A stretch of 64,000 nt of DNA, taken from assembly GCA_051294375.1 (NCBI GenBank), contig CM119268.1, positions 13,837,037 through 13,901,036 on the forward strand, read 5' to 3'. The DNA is from Paraspadella gotoi. Lineage: Eukaryota > Chaetognatha. Positions 23,006-35,973 of this stretch are shown piece after piece (position 1 is the first letter of the stretch; the number at the start of each line of letters is the position of its first letter). The notes beneath the pieces were generated by a model. That model saw only the letters and a program-made list of their open reading frames with translations, was not told where the DNA came from and made no database searches. Made by a program: the position numbers and the translations under genes.

Positions 23006-25173
23006 ATCAAGTTAAGACGAAGATCCTTTGTTGATCCTCGTGACAAAAGTGAAGAGTTTGTGATGTAAAAGTAAAGATCATTGATGTCATCTTGTTGAAG
23101 TTTTGGCCGCCATGTTTGTTTTCACACACTCTATCCCTATCGCACTCTCTCTCTCTCTTTCTTCTATCCTCTCCTCTCTCTCTCTCTCTCTCTGTCTTTC
23201 TTAGTCTTACTAAAGTCGGTCTGTTTTCTCAGAACCGCAAATAAAGAAGTGAATTCTAAAGCGAAATTTTCACTCTTTTTCACAAATTCTTTCTTTATCT
23301 TTCTTTTGATTTCCCTTTTCCTAGTCTACCGTCTTTTCAATGTCATTCATTTTATCGTTTTCGTTATGGTCCTCATTTGTGGTCCTCGCTGCCTTCAACG
23401 ATATTGCCCACATGAAGACTACGACGATATCGAAGATGCTGATGAAGATGAAGACTGATGACTTTAAAAACAAATAAATGAACGTTTAGTTTGTAAGGAA
23501 AACAAAGAAAATAAATACAACGACGACGACGACGACGACGACTGCGTTTCCTCTTCGTCACACCGAATATCAGACGCGCCCTTCTTCCGGGTCAGAAGAT
23601 ATTTTGGAGGCAGAGACGCGTGACCCTCTCATCTTCAAGAAGCTCTTTTTTGTGGTGATGGCGTGGGTGATTTGACAGGGATCATTTTGGTGATCGCATC
23701 GATAATACCTTTGGTAATCTCCTTGGTGATTTTGTGTAAAAAAAATGGTGATCGCCCGGGTGATAGTAAGTTGCGTGAGTTGAGATATTCGATATCGGAT
23801 TTTCCCTCGGGAAAATTAGGAAATCTGGACATGTACAAGCGCGATATCGGACGAAGACTAAGGAACCATAAAGATTGTACTTTGTCACTTACGGGTAATG
23901 AAACAGTTTCGAATATACATTTTTGTAATATGAGCGTTTGAGATTCTGGTATACTGAGATTTCTTGAAAAAAATGCCAATTAGATTCAAAGATAAGAATT
24001 ATTAGAAAAATTCAATGAACGGTAAGAGGCCGTACAAACCAAAAGAACAGATTTGGATATTCAGCCAAAGAAGACGGAGAACGGAAGCTGGAAAGAGGTT
24101 GGGTTCCCCTTCGCCTCTGGGTAGAGAGAGNNNNNNNNNNAGAGGGAGAAAGTGAATTGAATCAAGACTCATGATGTTTGTCGTTACCCGTAAACCAGAT
24201 CATTAATCAATACAGTTCGATTTTTTATATTTGTAAAGAGAGAGAATCCAGAAATTCGATTCTTTTTCTAAGATACAGAAAAAAAAACTTTAAACAGGAA
24301 AAGATGTTGACCTATAACTAGAAAGGTGGATCATGGAGCATGGATCATTGGAGGAATCTCATCAAGAATGAAAAACTTTTTTTGTTTTCATCAAGAATGG
24401 AAAACTTTTTTGTTTTCAGCACTTAAATTGAAAAATGGAAATATCTGTTCTTATATTCAATTCAAAGAAGGACTAGTTAACTAGTAGTTATGGTTAAATG
24501 TGAAAAAATCAGGGAAAATAGGGTATTCATTTGAGACTAGTTTTATTTGAGTCAGTATTTAGCCGTTAAAGCCAGAAAACGATTATAAAATCATTAAACG
24601 ATAATCGTTAAAATTAATTGTTACTTTTTTATATTGTTTCTCTCCCACTTTGCTTACGCGGTAGAACCATCATTTCGTCAGGATGTTCGACAGAAAAATG
24701 AGAATTGTAAATCCTCTCGCGACAAATAAAATACTTGTAAACGGGAGTTATTAGGAAAATATTGATAAGGCAAGATAAAAGATTGTAAAACTTGTAAATG
24801 ATGGTAAAACTAGTAAAATATTTTTTTTTCATCCTGTCTAAATAAGTTAAAGATACAAGCAGAACAAGCAGTAACTTGAGACCCTCTTCAATTTGGTCCT
24901 TCACATCCATCACGAACAGGGAACTGACTTAAATTTTGTTGTTTCTAATTCGACAGTTTTTAAAATCTATATTTTCATCATTTTTACAATACCGATCCTC
25001 CCATCGGTTAAAACCCATATACTATATACGTGATAGGGTAAATAATCAAACTTACGATAATCGTAAACAGTCTGGCTAAGATAAGCATATTTAAACACGG
25101 CGAGTTCTTTAATCTCGCTTATCAATAATTTGTTGCAAATACATTACGGATAAATAGCGTCGGTTACAAGGAG

Positions 25174-25265
<92 letters not shown>

Positions 25266-25375
25266 GCAGATCGGCCCTTCGGCGAAGATCGAGTCTCATG
25301 AGGCTGAAGTATCACGTGACGTTCAACTCTGACGTCGATTTTGGGGATGATGATGATGATGATGATGAAGATGAA

Positions 25376-25413
<38 letters not shown>

Positions 25414-25680
25414 GATGATGATGATGAAGATGATGATCACAACGATCGAGGGATGAAGAGGAAGGGGAAGAGATCGACCACGATTTCACAACGACCTTCA
25501 TGGTGAGGATGAGGAGGAGGGGACGATCGAAGCAGGAGGAGGAGGAGGAGGAGGAGGGGGGAGCCCATGGATGAGGAGGGGGTTTCCTTTTCTCCACCCC
25601 CTTCTCCTCCCCCCTTCTTCTCCCCTCTTCGATCGAAGCAAGATAGAGAAGAGAGCGAGAGGCGGGGGCGTCACGGCCCC
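18250..25680. other. Gene-poor intergenic region
   Basis: No open frame with coding character, splice partners or a recognisable motif was found. The region holds microsatellites: (GA)n at 21122-21160, 22930-23004 and 25166-25264; (CT)n at 21292-21375; (GAC)n near 20200-20350 and 23520-23541; (GAT)n at 25346-25434. It also has poly-C/poly-G runs and a 10-N gap at 24131-24140. A tRNA-like B box (GGTTCGAATCCC) at 19226-19237 has no convincing A box partner. Confidence 0.6.
25166..25264. repeat. (GA)n microsatellite upstream of the creatine kinase gene
   Basis: About 100 bases of nearly pure GA, followed at 25346-25434 by a (GAT)n tract. Both lie within 650 bases of the creatine kinase ATG and could affect promoter chromatin. 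Confidence 0.95.
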
Positions 25681-25688
25681 CGTCCGCC

Positions 25689-25695
25689 TATAAAA
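25689..25695 (+). promoter_or_regulatory. TATA box of the creatine kinase gene
   Basis: TATAAAA in a GC-rich context 105 bases before the ATG. This predicts a start site near 25720 and a leader of about 80 bases. A strong TATA box fits a highly expressed muscle or sperm gene. Confidence 0.7.
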
Positions 25696-25799
25696 TGCAA
25701 GGCGCGCCTCGCCAAATTCGCCTTTTCCGACGATCAGTTTGGATTGACCATTTTTCCTTCGAAAAACTTGCGACTCCCCGACTCTCCGCACCAGTAAGG

Positions 25800-28189
25800 A
25801 TGGCGAACCTGTGGCAGAAGAAGTACCCTCCCGAGGATGACTACCCCGATCTCTCCAAGCACAACAACTGGATGGCCAAGTGCTTGACCCCTGAGATCTA
25901 CGCCAAGCTGCGTGACAAGGTGAGTTTTAAAAAGTTTCACGAATTAGATGAAGACAAACTTTAAAAAATACGAAATTAGTAAAGCGAAATAAAGAGGCAA
26001 AATGAAATAAATAACATTGATAATAAATTAAATTAATCATATTACTCTAACCTTTAATAGTATAGGAAACGACTTATCACACTGACTTACTAACTCACTT
26101 ACCTGCTCACACGACTTAACTTATAACGAAATCTCATATGTAATTTAACATAATCTTAACAAATCTTAGACATCACAAGACAAGCTTGTCAATCGAGCTT
26201 CCTTACTTCATCACCGCTCACCATCACCCCTCCTCATCCTCAGGTCACTCCCTCGGGATGCACTCTCGACCGCGTCATCCAGACCGGTGTGGACAACCCC
26301 GGGCACCCCTTCATCATGACCGTCGGCTGCGTGGCCGGCGACGAGGAGTCCTACGATGTCTTCGCTGACCTCCTGGACCCCGTCATCGACGGTCGCCATA
26401 ACGGATACGGCAAGGACTCCAAGCACAAGACCGACTTGAACCCCGAAAACCTCAAGGTGAGTTCGCGGATTGGGATAAATGGAAACGACAACGAAGACAG
26501 TGAACAAATGAATAACCCGAAGACAGGGATCGGGAATTCGACATTGTCCATTGTCTACTTTCAGGATCAAAAGACTAAAACTTTAAATTGGATTCAGATT
26601 TGATTCAAAACATTGAATCAAAAGCGACTAAATAAAAGTAGAATTATTTTAAATTTTTGATTAAATTTATATGAAATTGGTACAACCAATATAAAAATTA
26701 TCCATTCATTTAATAAATAAGCTATCTTGCCCCTGACCTTCGACAGGCTTTGGCATAGCAGGTCCCAGCAAGCTTTCAATCAAGACTCTCTCACAGTCTC
26801 GTTTATTCACTCCCAGAGTAACTGGCTTCCCTATCAATGAGTAATAACTAAAATGAATAAGTTAAAACATAAAATGAACTTTCCCTCACAGTTTAAGTCT
26901 TGACCCTTCCCTCCACAACCCAACCCCCCTCTTCCTTACCCCAGGGCGGTCTCTTCGATGAGAAGTACGTGCTGTCGTCCCGCGTCCGCACTGGCCGCTC
27001 CATCAAGAATATCTCTCTGCCGCCGCACTGCACGCGCGGTGAGAGGCGCGCCATCGAGAAGATCGCCGTCGATGCCCTCGCCGGTAGGTGGCAGTGGTTG
27101 GTTTGCTCTGAAATGGAGGTCGTTTTTCTCTGAATTCGGAATCTGCCTTCTGTATAATAATGAATTTAAATTCATAAAACAAAACCCGAACATCAACAAT
27201 ATTGCTTGATCTCATACTTCGGTGATTCGACAGAGATTTCACGGTTTCTCCGTATTCGCCTAAATTACTTAAGCTTATTATTATTATTTAAGACACACAC
27301 ACAAAAAAGTGTGACGTGGATTACGTGGCTGCGTCCTATTTTTCACCTCTCACTCCCTCTCCCCTCACCCTTCCTTTCTCCTCAGGCCTCGAGGGTGAGT
27401 TCAAGGGCAAGTACTACCCTCTCTCCAAGATGACGGACGCCGAGCAGGATCAGCTCATCGCCGATCACTTCCTCTTCGACAAGCCCGTCTCCCCTCTGCT
27501 GACCTGCGCCGGCATGGCCCGTGACTGGCCCGACGGTCGCGGCATCTGGCACAACGACAACAAGACCTTCTTGGTCTGGGTCAACGAGGAGGATCATCTC
27601 CGCGTCATCTCCATGCAGAAGGGCGGAGACATCCGGGTCAGTTGGGCCTTTCAACTTTTTTTATTCTCTTATTTTTCTCTTTCTCTTCAATCTTTATTAT
27701 TTTCTATCTCTCTCATTTCTTATCCCTTCAATTCTTCCCTTTTTTTTAATTCTATTATTTAATTCCCTTTTTTTTCTCATTATTTTTTTATTTAACCGTT
27801 TTTTCCTGAGTCACTCGCGAGTGACTCAGTTTCAGGTGTCAACTGTAAAAAATTAAAATTGATATTATTTCGTTCGATTTAATTGACGAGAAAGTTACAG
27901 TTCAATGTCATACGGCTTTTATTGAATTAGGCCTTTATCTCGAATTTAAAAATAAAGAAAAAAAAACATCAAAACATTTTAGGAAGTGAAACGAAACAAC
28001 AAAAGTTTTACTTAATCGTTGTTTAGATTCGATTTGTTCCCACGATCTGACAAATTTTATTTCTAAACTCATTTAAATAAAAAAAAGGGAATAAATTATA
28101 GCGACTTTGTGAACTTCTTACGCCTCTCTATCCTCTCGGATGCCCCACCTAGACTCTCTCTCTCTCTCTCTCTCTCTCTCATCTCGGTC

Positions 28190-28231
<42 letters not shown>

Positions 28232-29025
28232 TCTATCTAACCTTTCCCCCTCTTTCCTCAACCCCCTCTTCAGGCCGTCTTCAAGCGTTTCTGCGAGGGT
28301 CTGACCAAGATCGAGACCCTGATGAAGGAGCGCGGCCACCAGTACATGTGGAGCGAGCATCTCGGCTACATCCTCACCTGCCCGTCCAACTTGGGCACTG
28401 GCCTCCGCGCCGGCGTCCACGTCAAGCTGCCCAACATGGCCAAGGACGAGAAGAAGCTCGACAAAGTCCTGGAGCTCCTGCGTCTGCAGAAGGTGAGGGA
28501 AGAGCTGTGGTTGAAGAGGCATTGGGGGGGAGCTGAAAGGAGGAAAAGATGAGTCGGGGGGGAGGGAGGGGGGAGGAGAGAGGTGGAGAGAGAGAGATTG
28601 AAAACTCAGGATGTAAAAACAGAGGATAATGAAAGAGGAAAAAAAATAAAAAAAACAAAACAAGCACAATCTGCTCCAAAAGGTTATTGGGAAATAGAAT
28701 TAATATTAATAAAGCCAACGAGCGGGAATTTTAAGCTCTCAATGATGTAACCAATGTTTTCTATTCTTAAATTACTATCAACTATTTAATTTTTTTAACT
28801 TCTCTCACTAACTCCCCTCTCTTCAAACAGCGCGGAACCGGTGGCGTCGACACCGCCTCTACCGACGGCACCTACGACGTCTCCAACGCCGATCGCATCG
28901 GCTACTCCGAGGTCGAACTCCTCCAGTTCGTCGTCGACGGTGTCGCCCTCCTCATCGAGATGGAGAAGCTCGCCGCCGATGGAAAATCCTTCGACGACCT
29001 CATCCCCAAGGAGCTGAAGAAGTAA
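25800..29025 (+). CDS. Creatine kinase-type phosphagen kinase (cytoplasmic), complete, six exons
   Basis: Exons 25800-25919, 26244-26456, 26945-27083, 27386-27636, 28274-28492 and 28831-29025 join in frame to 378 residues, the usual size. Enzymes of this family transfer phosphate between ATP and a guanidino compound to buffer cellular ATP. Visible landmarks are HNNWMAK, the specificity loop [20 protein letters not shown] (ATP-binding Arg), VWVNEEDH (catalytic Glu near 225/226), [12 protein letters not shown] with reactive Cys277, and RGTGGVDTA. Arg91 sits where creatine kinases have Arg; arginine, lombricine and glycocyamine kinases carry other residues. The specificity loop has the creatine kinase length. 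There is no mitochondrial presequence. Codons are strongly C-ending, unlike the AT-rich introns, implying high expression. Glycocyamine or taurocyamine specificity is the main alternative. Confidence 0.95.
26670..26840 (+). repeat. Interspersed repeat family R1, copy B
   Basis: Begins ATGAAATTGGTACAACCAAT and continues with AAATAAGCTATCTTGCCCCT. Downstream is a block with ACTCTCTCACAGTC and TTCCCTATCAATGAG, shared with the copy at 39868. It lies in intron 2 of the creatine kinase gene. Confidence 0.8.
27806..27829. promoter_or_regulatory. Perfect 24-base palindrome containing two AP-1-like sites
   Basis: CTGAGTCACTCG is followed directly by its reverse complement in intron 4 of the creatine kinase gene. 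Each half holds TGAGTCA, the AP-1 consensus, around a TCGCGA centre. Regulatory function is inferred from the motif alone. Confidence 0.4.
28147..28228. repeat. (CT)n microsatellite before creatine kinase exon 5
   Basis: Interrupted CT tract ending about 45 bases before the exon 5 acceptor, effectively extending the polypyrimidine tract. Confidence 0.9.
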
Positions 29026-31001
29026 ACAAAAGACTTCAGAGAAGAAAAAGTTTGTTTTTTTTTTCATAAAAGCAAAAAAGGGGGAAAAATCTAGGAGCGA
29101 GGTTTTTTTTTTGTTTATTTTGAAAAATGGGAAACGAAATTTAAAAAAAAAAGAACATCGTCGAAAAGGGAAAACCGAAAATCGAGGGGGAAAATGGGGA
29201 TTAAATTGGGGGTGAGTGGGGGTTGAGATGGTGGGAAAAGGGTTGCGTCGATGGGGGGAGGGGTGGTTAAGGGAGATAGTCTTCTATTTCCGCGCCCCCC
29301 CCCACCCCCATTTTCGTCTCTTCCTTGATTCCGTATTGTTCTCACCCCTTTCCCCCGCTTCTTCTCTTTTTCTCTCGATTTTTATTCTATCAATTCGATT
29401 CTTTTTTGTTTCCCTCTTATTCTTTCCATCCGATTCGCTTTGTTTAAAATTATATTTATATATTTAATTTAACGATTATTTTTCCGTGCTTTTTTTTTCT
29501 ATTCACGCGTTAATTTATTTTTCCCTTAAATTATTTTTTTTTTCGGTCCACTTTTAACACCAAACCCGCTACGAGTCGTAAGAGGAAATTACAGATAAAG
29601 ACAAAGAATTAAGAAATTGATTCGTCTTTTCCGGACTCGTAGCGCGTCAAGATAAACAGAGAGTCAACTAAAACGAAAGAAAAAAGCGCAACCCCTAACC
29701 ATCCGTTACCTTTGTTCTTTCGTTCGCGGCTAAAAAAAATCAAACAAATCCCAAAAACCGAACGTAATTCTTGAAGTTTCTCTCAAGAATTTCGACGCCA
29801 TTTTTTTTTAAATTTCGGTTTTGCGATCGAGTGTTGACACCATCAAAGATTCAGAGTCGTTGACGGCGTCATCTAGCGGGACGCAATCGTAACATCGGCG
29901 TTCCCCGAGAGACGCCTCAACGGAGGTTGATCATAACTCAGAAACAAAATGTCAAAATTACTAATTGATTAACACAATGCAGTAATTTAAAATTTGCTGG
30001 AAACCTATTTCTTTGTTGCGCATTACTGTTATTCATGTCACAATGATAATATATTTAAAAAAAAATTATTTGCGTTTTCAAAAAAAAAACCGAAACAAGA
30101 ACGACAGCTGGAACAGAAGAAACAGTCAAAACAATTTAGCTAATTTTAAAACGGAGAGTTAAATTTCGGATCGAGGTTTTGATTATCAAACTAAGTAATC
30201 AAGAAAAAAAAACGAAAGATTTCTCCGGAACTAAAACTCAACTTAATTTCTTGACTTTTGAGCGATTATCTCGAACGAACAAAACGCAATTAGCAGCAGC
30301 AATAAGCAGCTTTCATCATCTCAAAAATTGGCCAAAGAAACTACGAGCCGACGAAACCGTTCGCAACGATCCCGCTATGAGATTTTATCTGTTGCCCAGA
30401 AGCTCAAGAATCACGTGACGGTTTGGCCCGGCTCGGTCCTTACCGTCGTCGTCGTCCGTCGTCGTCGATCATTCTCATCCTCATCATCGACAGCGGTGCC
30501 GGTTGCGAATCCACCAACATCCTCCACCCCCCCCCCCCCGCGGTGGGCCGAAAAAAAAAAAAATAATCCCGTGAACATCGAAGGGAAGTCTGTTGCCCAT
30601 CGCTGGATGCCGGAAAAGGGGTGGGAGGGAAAAGGGGGGGGAAAGTTTCGTTCAAGGTCGATCGGTGGTTAGAGAAGGTGGGGATTTAAACCCTGGGGAG
30701 TAGGGGTTCTTTATAAGACACAATGCAATGAACTACGAAGTGAAAGGCGTGCCGAAAATCCTGCGAGGCAGGGTAGAACGGCCTGCGAACAACTTATTTA
30801 CGGCGGCGATGTTTCCTAACATATTTTTGGGGACTCCACTTATTATCCTAGACCTCATTAGAAATCCGAGAAAGTTTTGTGCATTTGGCACACCCTAGGG
30901 TGAGGGTGTAATGTTTGGGAGAGGAGAGGGTGAAAGGCGGTCGTAGATAGAGAGAAAGAGAGAGAAGAGAGAGAGAAGAGAGAGAGAAGAGAGAGAGAGA
31001 G

Positions 31002-31037
<36 letters not shown>

Positions 31038-33454
31038 GAGGATAATGAAGGTAACTCCCGCGGCGAGAGAACGTTTTCATTAGGGAGGAACTAAGAATGG
31101 GTGGCGACCTTGGGGTGCAGCGGGGGATCCGGTAAGTGAAATGTCGAGGGAAAGAAAGGGAAGCGAAGAGACGAGTAAGTTCGTTCGTCGTCCGCGTTTG
31201 GAAAGTAACGATTCTAAGAATAGAGAAGGAATGAATTTGAAATCTTTTACGTGAAAGTGAAAGCGGTGTTTTAAAGATGATGGATTTTAGTCATTAATTT
31301 GGAAAGAAAAAAAAACATTTTTGAGAAGCAAGCGACGATTTTACTTTTACTTTTACCACAATAGCAAAAACAGACTGTCCTTAGTTCGATAGGAAGATCA
31401 TAATTTTGTTGCTATACGCCCTTAATCTCGAGACAGCGGCGTGCTTGGCGTCATTGGCAATTCTGAAAATTCTAGTCACGAATTTTCTGTTAAAAGATGA
31501 GTTTTTACTGTACTAGAAAATTTCCTTTGATAATTTAATTGCTTCTCTCAATTATGAACACTTAACTTTCTATTTCATTTCCTTTTTCATTTTTTCCCCC
31601 TTAAGGGACCAAGTGAACAGGGGTAAAGCTGAAACATAACGTTTGACCCTTTAACTTAAGCTGGTTCTGATCATATAATTTTTTCTTCTATAATCATTTG
31701 GGAAAGTAGTTAAAAATTCGATAAAATCAGCGAGCTTAATTTTTCTTTTAAAAATCGTAAGAAGAAAATCTTTTTCAAGTTTAAAATTTTTTTTTCCAAA
31801 AAAGGGTAAGATCTAATTTTAAAAAGATTTTCAGCTTTTATCATAAAAATTTATAAGAAAAAAAACTAGGAATGAATCAAAATTTAAGGTATCAACTGAT
31901 TTATTTAAACTTTCTTTTCAAATGATTCTGTTAATTGGATGAAAATAAAACTCTTTGAAGTAATATAAATATTAAAAAAGAGAAAGATTCTGTACTTTTG
32001 CTAAATTTTTAATTGTTATAATTAGGAATCAATATAGTTTAATTATACATTTAAGGGATGAATATGAATATTAATTAATAATTATTACAGTTTTGTTTCT
32101 GTAAGATAGAATTTAGGTTTGATTTGTCTGCTTTTAAGTAAATATAAAATAAAAAAATATTAGTCTTGTAAAGCCTTTGTTCAATGAGAGAAGCTAAATA
32201 ACAATAAAATTATAGCTTTGAATAAAAAATAAAAATTGGAATTTAGTAAAAATATTTTCTAATGCAAAAATAAATAATGGATTATATAAATATTTAGGTA
32301 GGGTCAACTAAAATTTTTTTTCATAATTATTAAATTTTTGTTTCCGCTAGAATAAGAGATAGGAATTTTTTTGCCACTTTCCCGTGCAAAGAAAAATTAA
32401 TGACTATCACCATTCAAATTCCTTTGATGATAGACCTTAAGCTTTATGATATCATTTTTATCACTGGGTCCCTTAAATTTTAAATTATGGATTTTTTTCT
32501 GACTCCGAAAGGCAATATCATTTGTTATCCAATTTTCTTGTTATAATTACGAAGTAAACAAGAGCCATAAATTTCTTATATGTTATGACGCGACTTTTCA
32601 GGGGAGAGATTTTGACCGAATTTTTTTAAAAAAATAAATTATGCTCGTTACGAAGAGGGATAGTAAAGATTTTAATAGGTTTTTAATTTTTGACCTTGGT
32701 AAACTTTTAAAAATTATAATTAGAAGCGTCGCGGATACTTTAGTTGGGAGTCGATGCGGTGACGCCTGAGGGCATTTATAAAAGGACTCAGTTTTGATGG
32801 TACTGGCAAGGGAGACATTCTTTAAAATGGAATCTGGGCTGTAGAATCTGGATCTTAATCCGGTTTTTTTTTTTTTCTTGTCAGAAACAAACCTGTTTTT
32901 AGCCAATTAACCGGGAAGTCGCTCAACATAACTTGGACTCATTCAATTCTATAAAAATGTTAATCTTAATGAACTGATTATTAATTCCTGATTTTAAAAT
33001 ATTTTTTCAAAAATAATTTTGAAGTTTTCAATATTTTTACAAGTACAATCTTCAAAAATTATAAAACTCAATGTATTTCTCTAAATGTGACTGAAAAAAT
33101 ATACTGCAAGTGTCCAACAAAAAGAAACAAATTAATTTGCATCATGTCCAGAAACATTTTTTCTTCATAAAAACCATTCTTTTTTTTTTTATCTTTTCCT
33201 CCAGCATAAATATGTAAAGGTTAAAGTGAACTTTTTCCTAAAAATTTCCCCGAGCGTTATGTATGTAATAAAATAAATTGTGCAAAAAATAAGGATGAAT
33301 TTGAACTCTGTAAATGAGTTCACTCGGCCGGGTGGGACGTCGCATGCAAGGGGAGACCCGAATCACTTTGTCACATCCTCGTCTCGACTCTTTATTTTCG
33401 ACGATTTTCACAATTCGTCACGAGGCCAAATTTTATAGATTTTGACGTGAGAGG
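29026..33454. other. Intergenic region between the creatine kinase and phosphatase genes
   Basis: Starts with the creatine kinase 3' UTR (no clear AATAAA close to the stop). AT-rich unique DNA, a GC-richer patch at about 30400-30660 with poly-C and poly-A runs, and an interrupted (GA)n tract at 30948-31038 follow. From 31300 to 33300 it is strongly AT-rich with no coding signal that I can see. Confidence 0.55.
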
Positions 33455-33585
33455 ATGGCCAGTGAAAAAGAGGTAAACTGTAAATATTTTTTTTTAATCT
33501 TTATTAATATTATTGGTAACATTCTCGATTTAGTTATTACAGGTTTTATTTATTTATATATAAATATATATATTAATTGAATACC

Positions 33586-33659
<74 letters not shown>

Positions 33660-35126
33660 AGCCTTACCCTCGAAATGCCCCTCCCCAGCTCCGCGAGTGC
33701 TTCGCGGCGACCCCTTTGAAGATCCCCGAGCAGCAGTCGACCTTCGTGGGAAGTTTGGAAGGGAACGAATCCAAGAATCGCTACAACGACACTTTGCCCT
33801 ACGATTTCAATCGGGTCTGCATCATGGATTCTTGCAGATCCAAAATCTGGGGGCTCAACACTCTCGTCGCTTCTTACTTCAACGGGAGCTACTTCGACGA
33901 CGATTTCATAGCGACTCAGGCGCGTCTGGACGAGCAGCTTGGCTGCGGAGAATGGGGTCGTGGATGTCGAGAAGGATTTTGTGGAAATTTTATCTGGAAT
34001 CTTTAAAAATCTATTGAAGATTTTGAGTTGTGAATATGTTTATGCTCAACATTAAAAATTAATATCTTCGATTGAAAAAAATTTACTAGATAAAAAAATA
34101 ATCTGCTCAATATTAATTATTATTTATTATTTATTTATTCATTATTATTTAATTAATTATTATGACTCGTTTTCTCTAACCAATAAGCGTAAAATTAAAT
34201 TTTTTTTGGAAATAACCCTCACCACTGTGCGCCTTTTCCATCCAGGGTCCGCTGCCGAATACCGTGGGCGACTTTTATCAAGTCATTTGGGAACAAAACG
34301 TGAAACTCGTGGTTCAGTTGACGCAGTGTGAATACGCCAACGAGAACAACCCTAATGAGGTCAGGGCCGTGAAAGAGAGCAGAGAAGTTGGAAACATTTG
34401 CCGGTAGAGAAAGCTCATTTGATCCTAATTAGCTTTAGAAAAAAAAACCTTGTGTCCATCTCCACTCCAGTTAAAGCGCAAAAGCCATCCCTTTAGAAAA
34501 AAACCTTGTGTCCATCTCCACTCCAGTTAAAGCGCAAAAGCCATCCCTACTGGACGGAAGAAGTCGACGCGCCTGTTCATATTTCCGAACTGCGGGGCCG
34601 CGATTCGAAGGGGCAAGTCATGAAGGTAAACCTAAACATCTTTTAACTATAGCTCTATTTAAAAAAATCTAGATTTAAATACAGTTTTGAGTTAAATTGT
34701 TAAATGAGTTAAAATGTTTGTCGCATTACCTTGGTGATAAAAAGGTCGCAAAAATTAACTATAATTAAATTTTAAACAACAAAAAAAAATACTGAAGCTG
34801 AAAGCAATCTTTCTCATTTACTAATACAAATTTTTAAATATAAATATGGTTACACTCCCTCACAAAGAAAAAAAGTTTCCAGAAATGTTACGACAAAGAT
34901 TAACAAATCAATATTTGCTAATAATCTTAACGATAAGGTGGAAACGCCACCTCGCGGGAAATTCCCCGACTTCCGGTTGACGAAGACACGAGAATTTCGA
35001 GTCGAAGATCTCATCGTGAGAAACATTAGGATCGAAGACGGTAGAGGGCAGATCAAGGAGTTCACTCACTTGCATTTCGAAGGGTGAGTGGAGAGAGAAG
35101 GAATAAAGAGAGAAAAGAAGGAGAAA

Positions 35127-35158
<32 letters not shown>

Positions 35159-35973
35159 GAGAAGAAAGAAGAGAGAAAGGAAAGAAGAAAGAAAGAAAGA
35201 AGAAGAAAGAAAGAAAGAATAGAAAAGAAAGAAAAACGAAAAGAAATTTTAAAAAAATAAAGGAATAAAGGAAAAAAAAGAAAGAAGAAAAGAAAAGAAA
35301 CGGTAAATATGGTAATCATCTCTATCATCCGATGCTTATGATTGGTGGATTGATTGATTGGACAGATGGCCCAACGGTGGAGTTCCGTCGAACAAGCAAG
35401 CGGTGATCGACTTCGCGTCTCTCGTCGTCACCATGACGAACAAAATCAAATCTGCGACGCCTTGGAGGACGAGGGTCATGGCTCACTGCAGCGGGGGTAA
35501 TTGATTGATTGATTGGTTCACTGATTTATCTGTTTCATTCGTTTATTTTATTTTATCTGTTTGAATCGTTTGTTTGTTCGATTTGTTTTGATTTATTTAT
35601 TTTGTTCGAATCTTTTTTATTAAAAATTTAAAGTATTTTAAGCGCTCGATCCGGAAAAGATGGCGGTCAAACGAGTTCCCCATATATGAAAAAAACAAAA
35701 CGGCAATCGATCTCTGCCGATCTCTACCCGACAGGAGTTGGTCGGACGGGCAGCTTCCTCATCCTGACCCGAATGGTGAGGGCCAACGGCGAGGGGCTGG
35801 ATCCGCTCGAGCTGCTCACCTCCTCCAGGAAGAGGAGAATGATGATCGTCGACAACGCGGATCAGTTCGTGTGGCTCCACGAGCTGGCGGGGATGTTCAA
35901 AGAGGGCAAGCTGAAGGTCAGGTCCGTCGCGGAAGGACTCTACAAGGGGATGGCGCAAGAAGGCCTCGTGTGA
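33455..35973 (+). CDS. Cytosolic protein tyrosine phosphatase with WPN instead of WPD loop, seven exons
   Basis: Exons 33455-33472, 33689-33919, 34246-34359, 34527-34625, 34938-35083, 35366-35496 and 35735-35973 keep frame and give 325 residues: a single classical PTP domain without a membrane segment. Motifs in order are [11 protein letters not shown] (pTyr loop region), [12 protein letters not shown], the WPD-loop equivalent GWPNGGVP with Asn206, and the signature HCSGGVGRTG with Cys244 and Arg250. A Q-loop-like DQFVWLH follows. Loss of the general-acid Asp should cripple catalysis but preserve phosphotyrosine binding, so it may act as a substrate-binding pseudophosphatase (inference). The first exon codes only six residues (MASEKE) before an intron with a long (GA)n tract. 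The second intron starts with GC. A 58-base tandem duplication contains the exon 4 acceptor. Confidence 0.88.
33589..33658. repeat. (GA)n microsatellite in PTP intron 1
   Basis: Seventy bases of pure GA ending 30 bases before the exon 2 acceptor, an unusual purine tract where a pyrimidine tract is expected. Confidence 0.95.
34434..34549. repeat. 58-base tandem duplication containing a splice acceptor and exon start
   Basis: The unit TTTAGAAAAAAA...CTCCACTCCAG + TTAAAGCGCAAAAGCCATCC occurs twice back to back. Only the second copy continues in frame (PYWTEEVD) into the exon at 34527-34625. The first copy would read into its own intron repeat. Confidence 0.9.

Noticed and set aside
25800-29025. 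Arginine kinase
   Set aside because: The specificity loop has no deletion, Arg occupies the key position, and the active-site stretch [12 protein letters not shown] follows creatine kinases rather than the arginine-kinase form.
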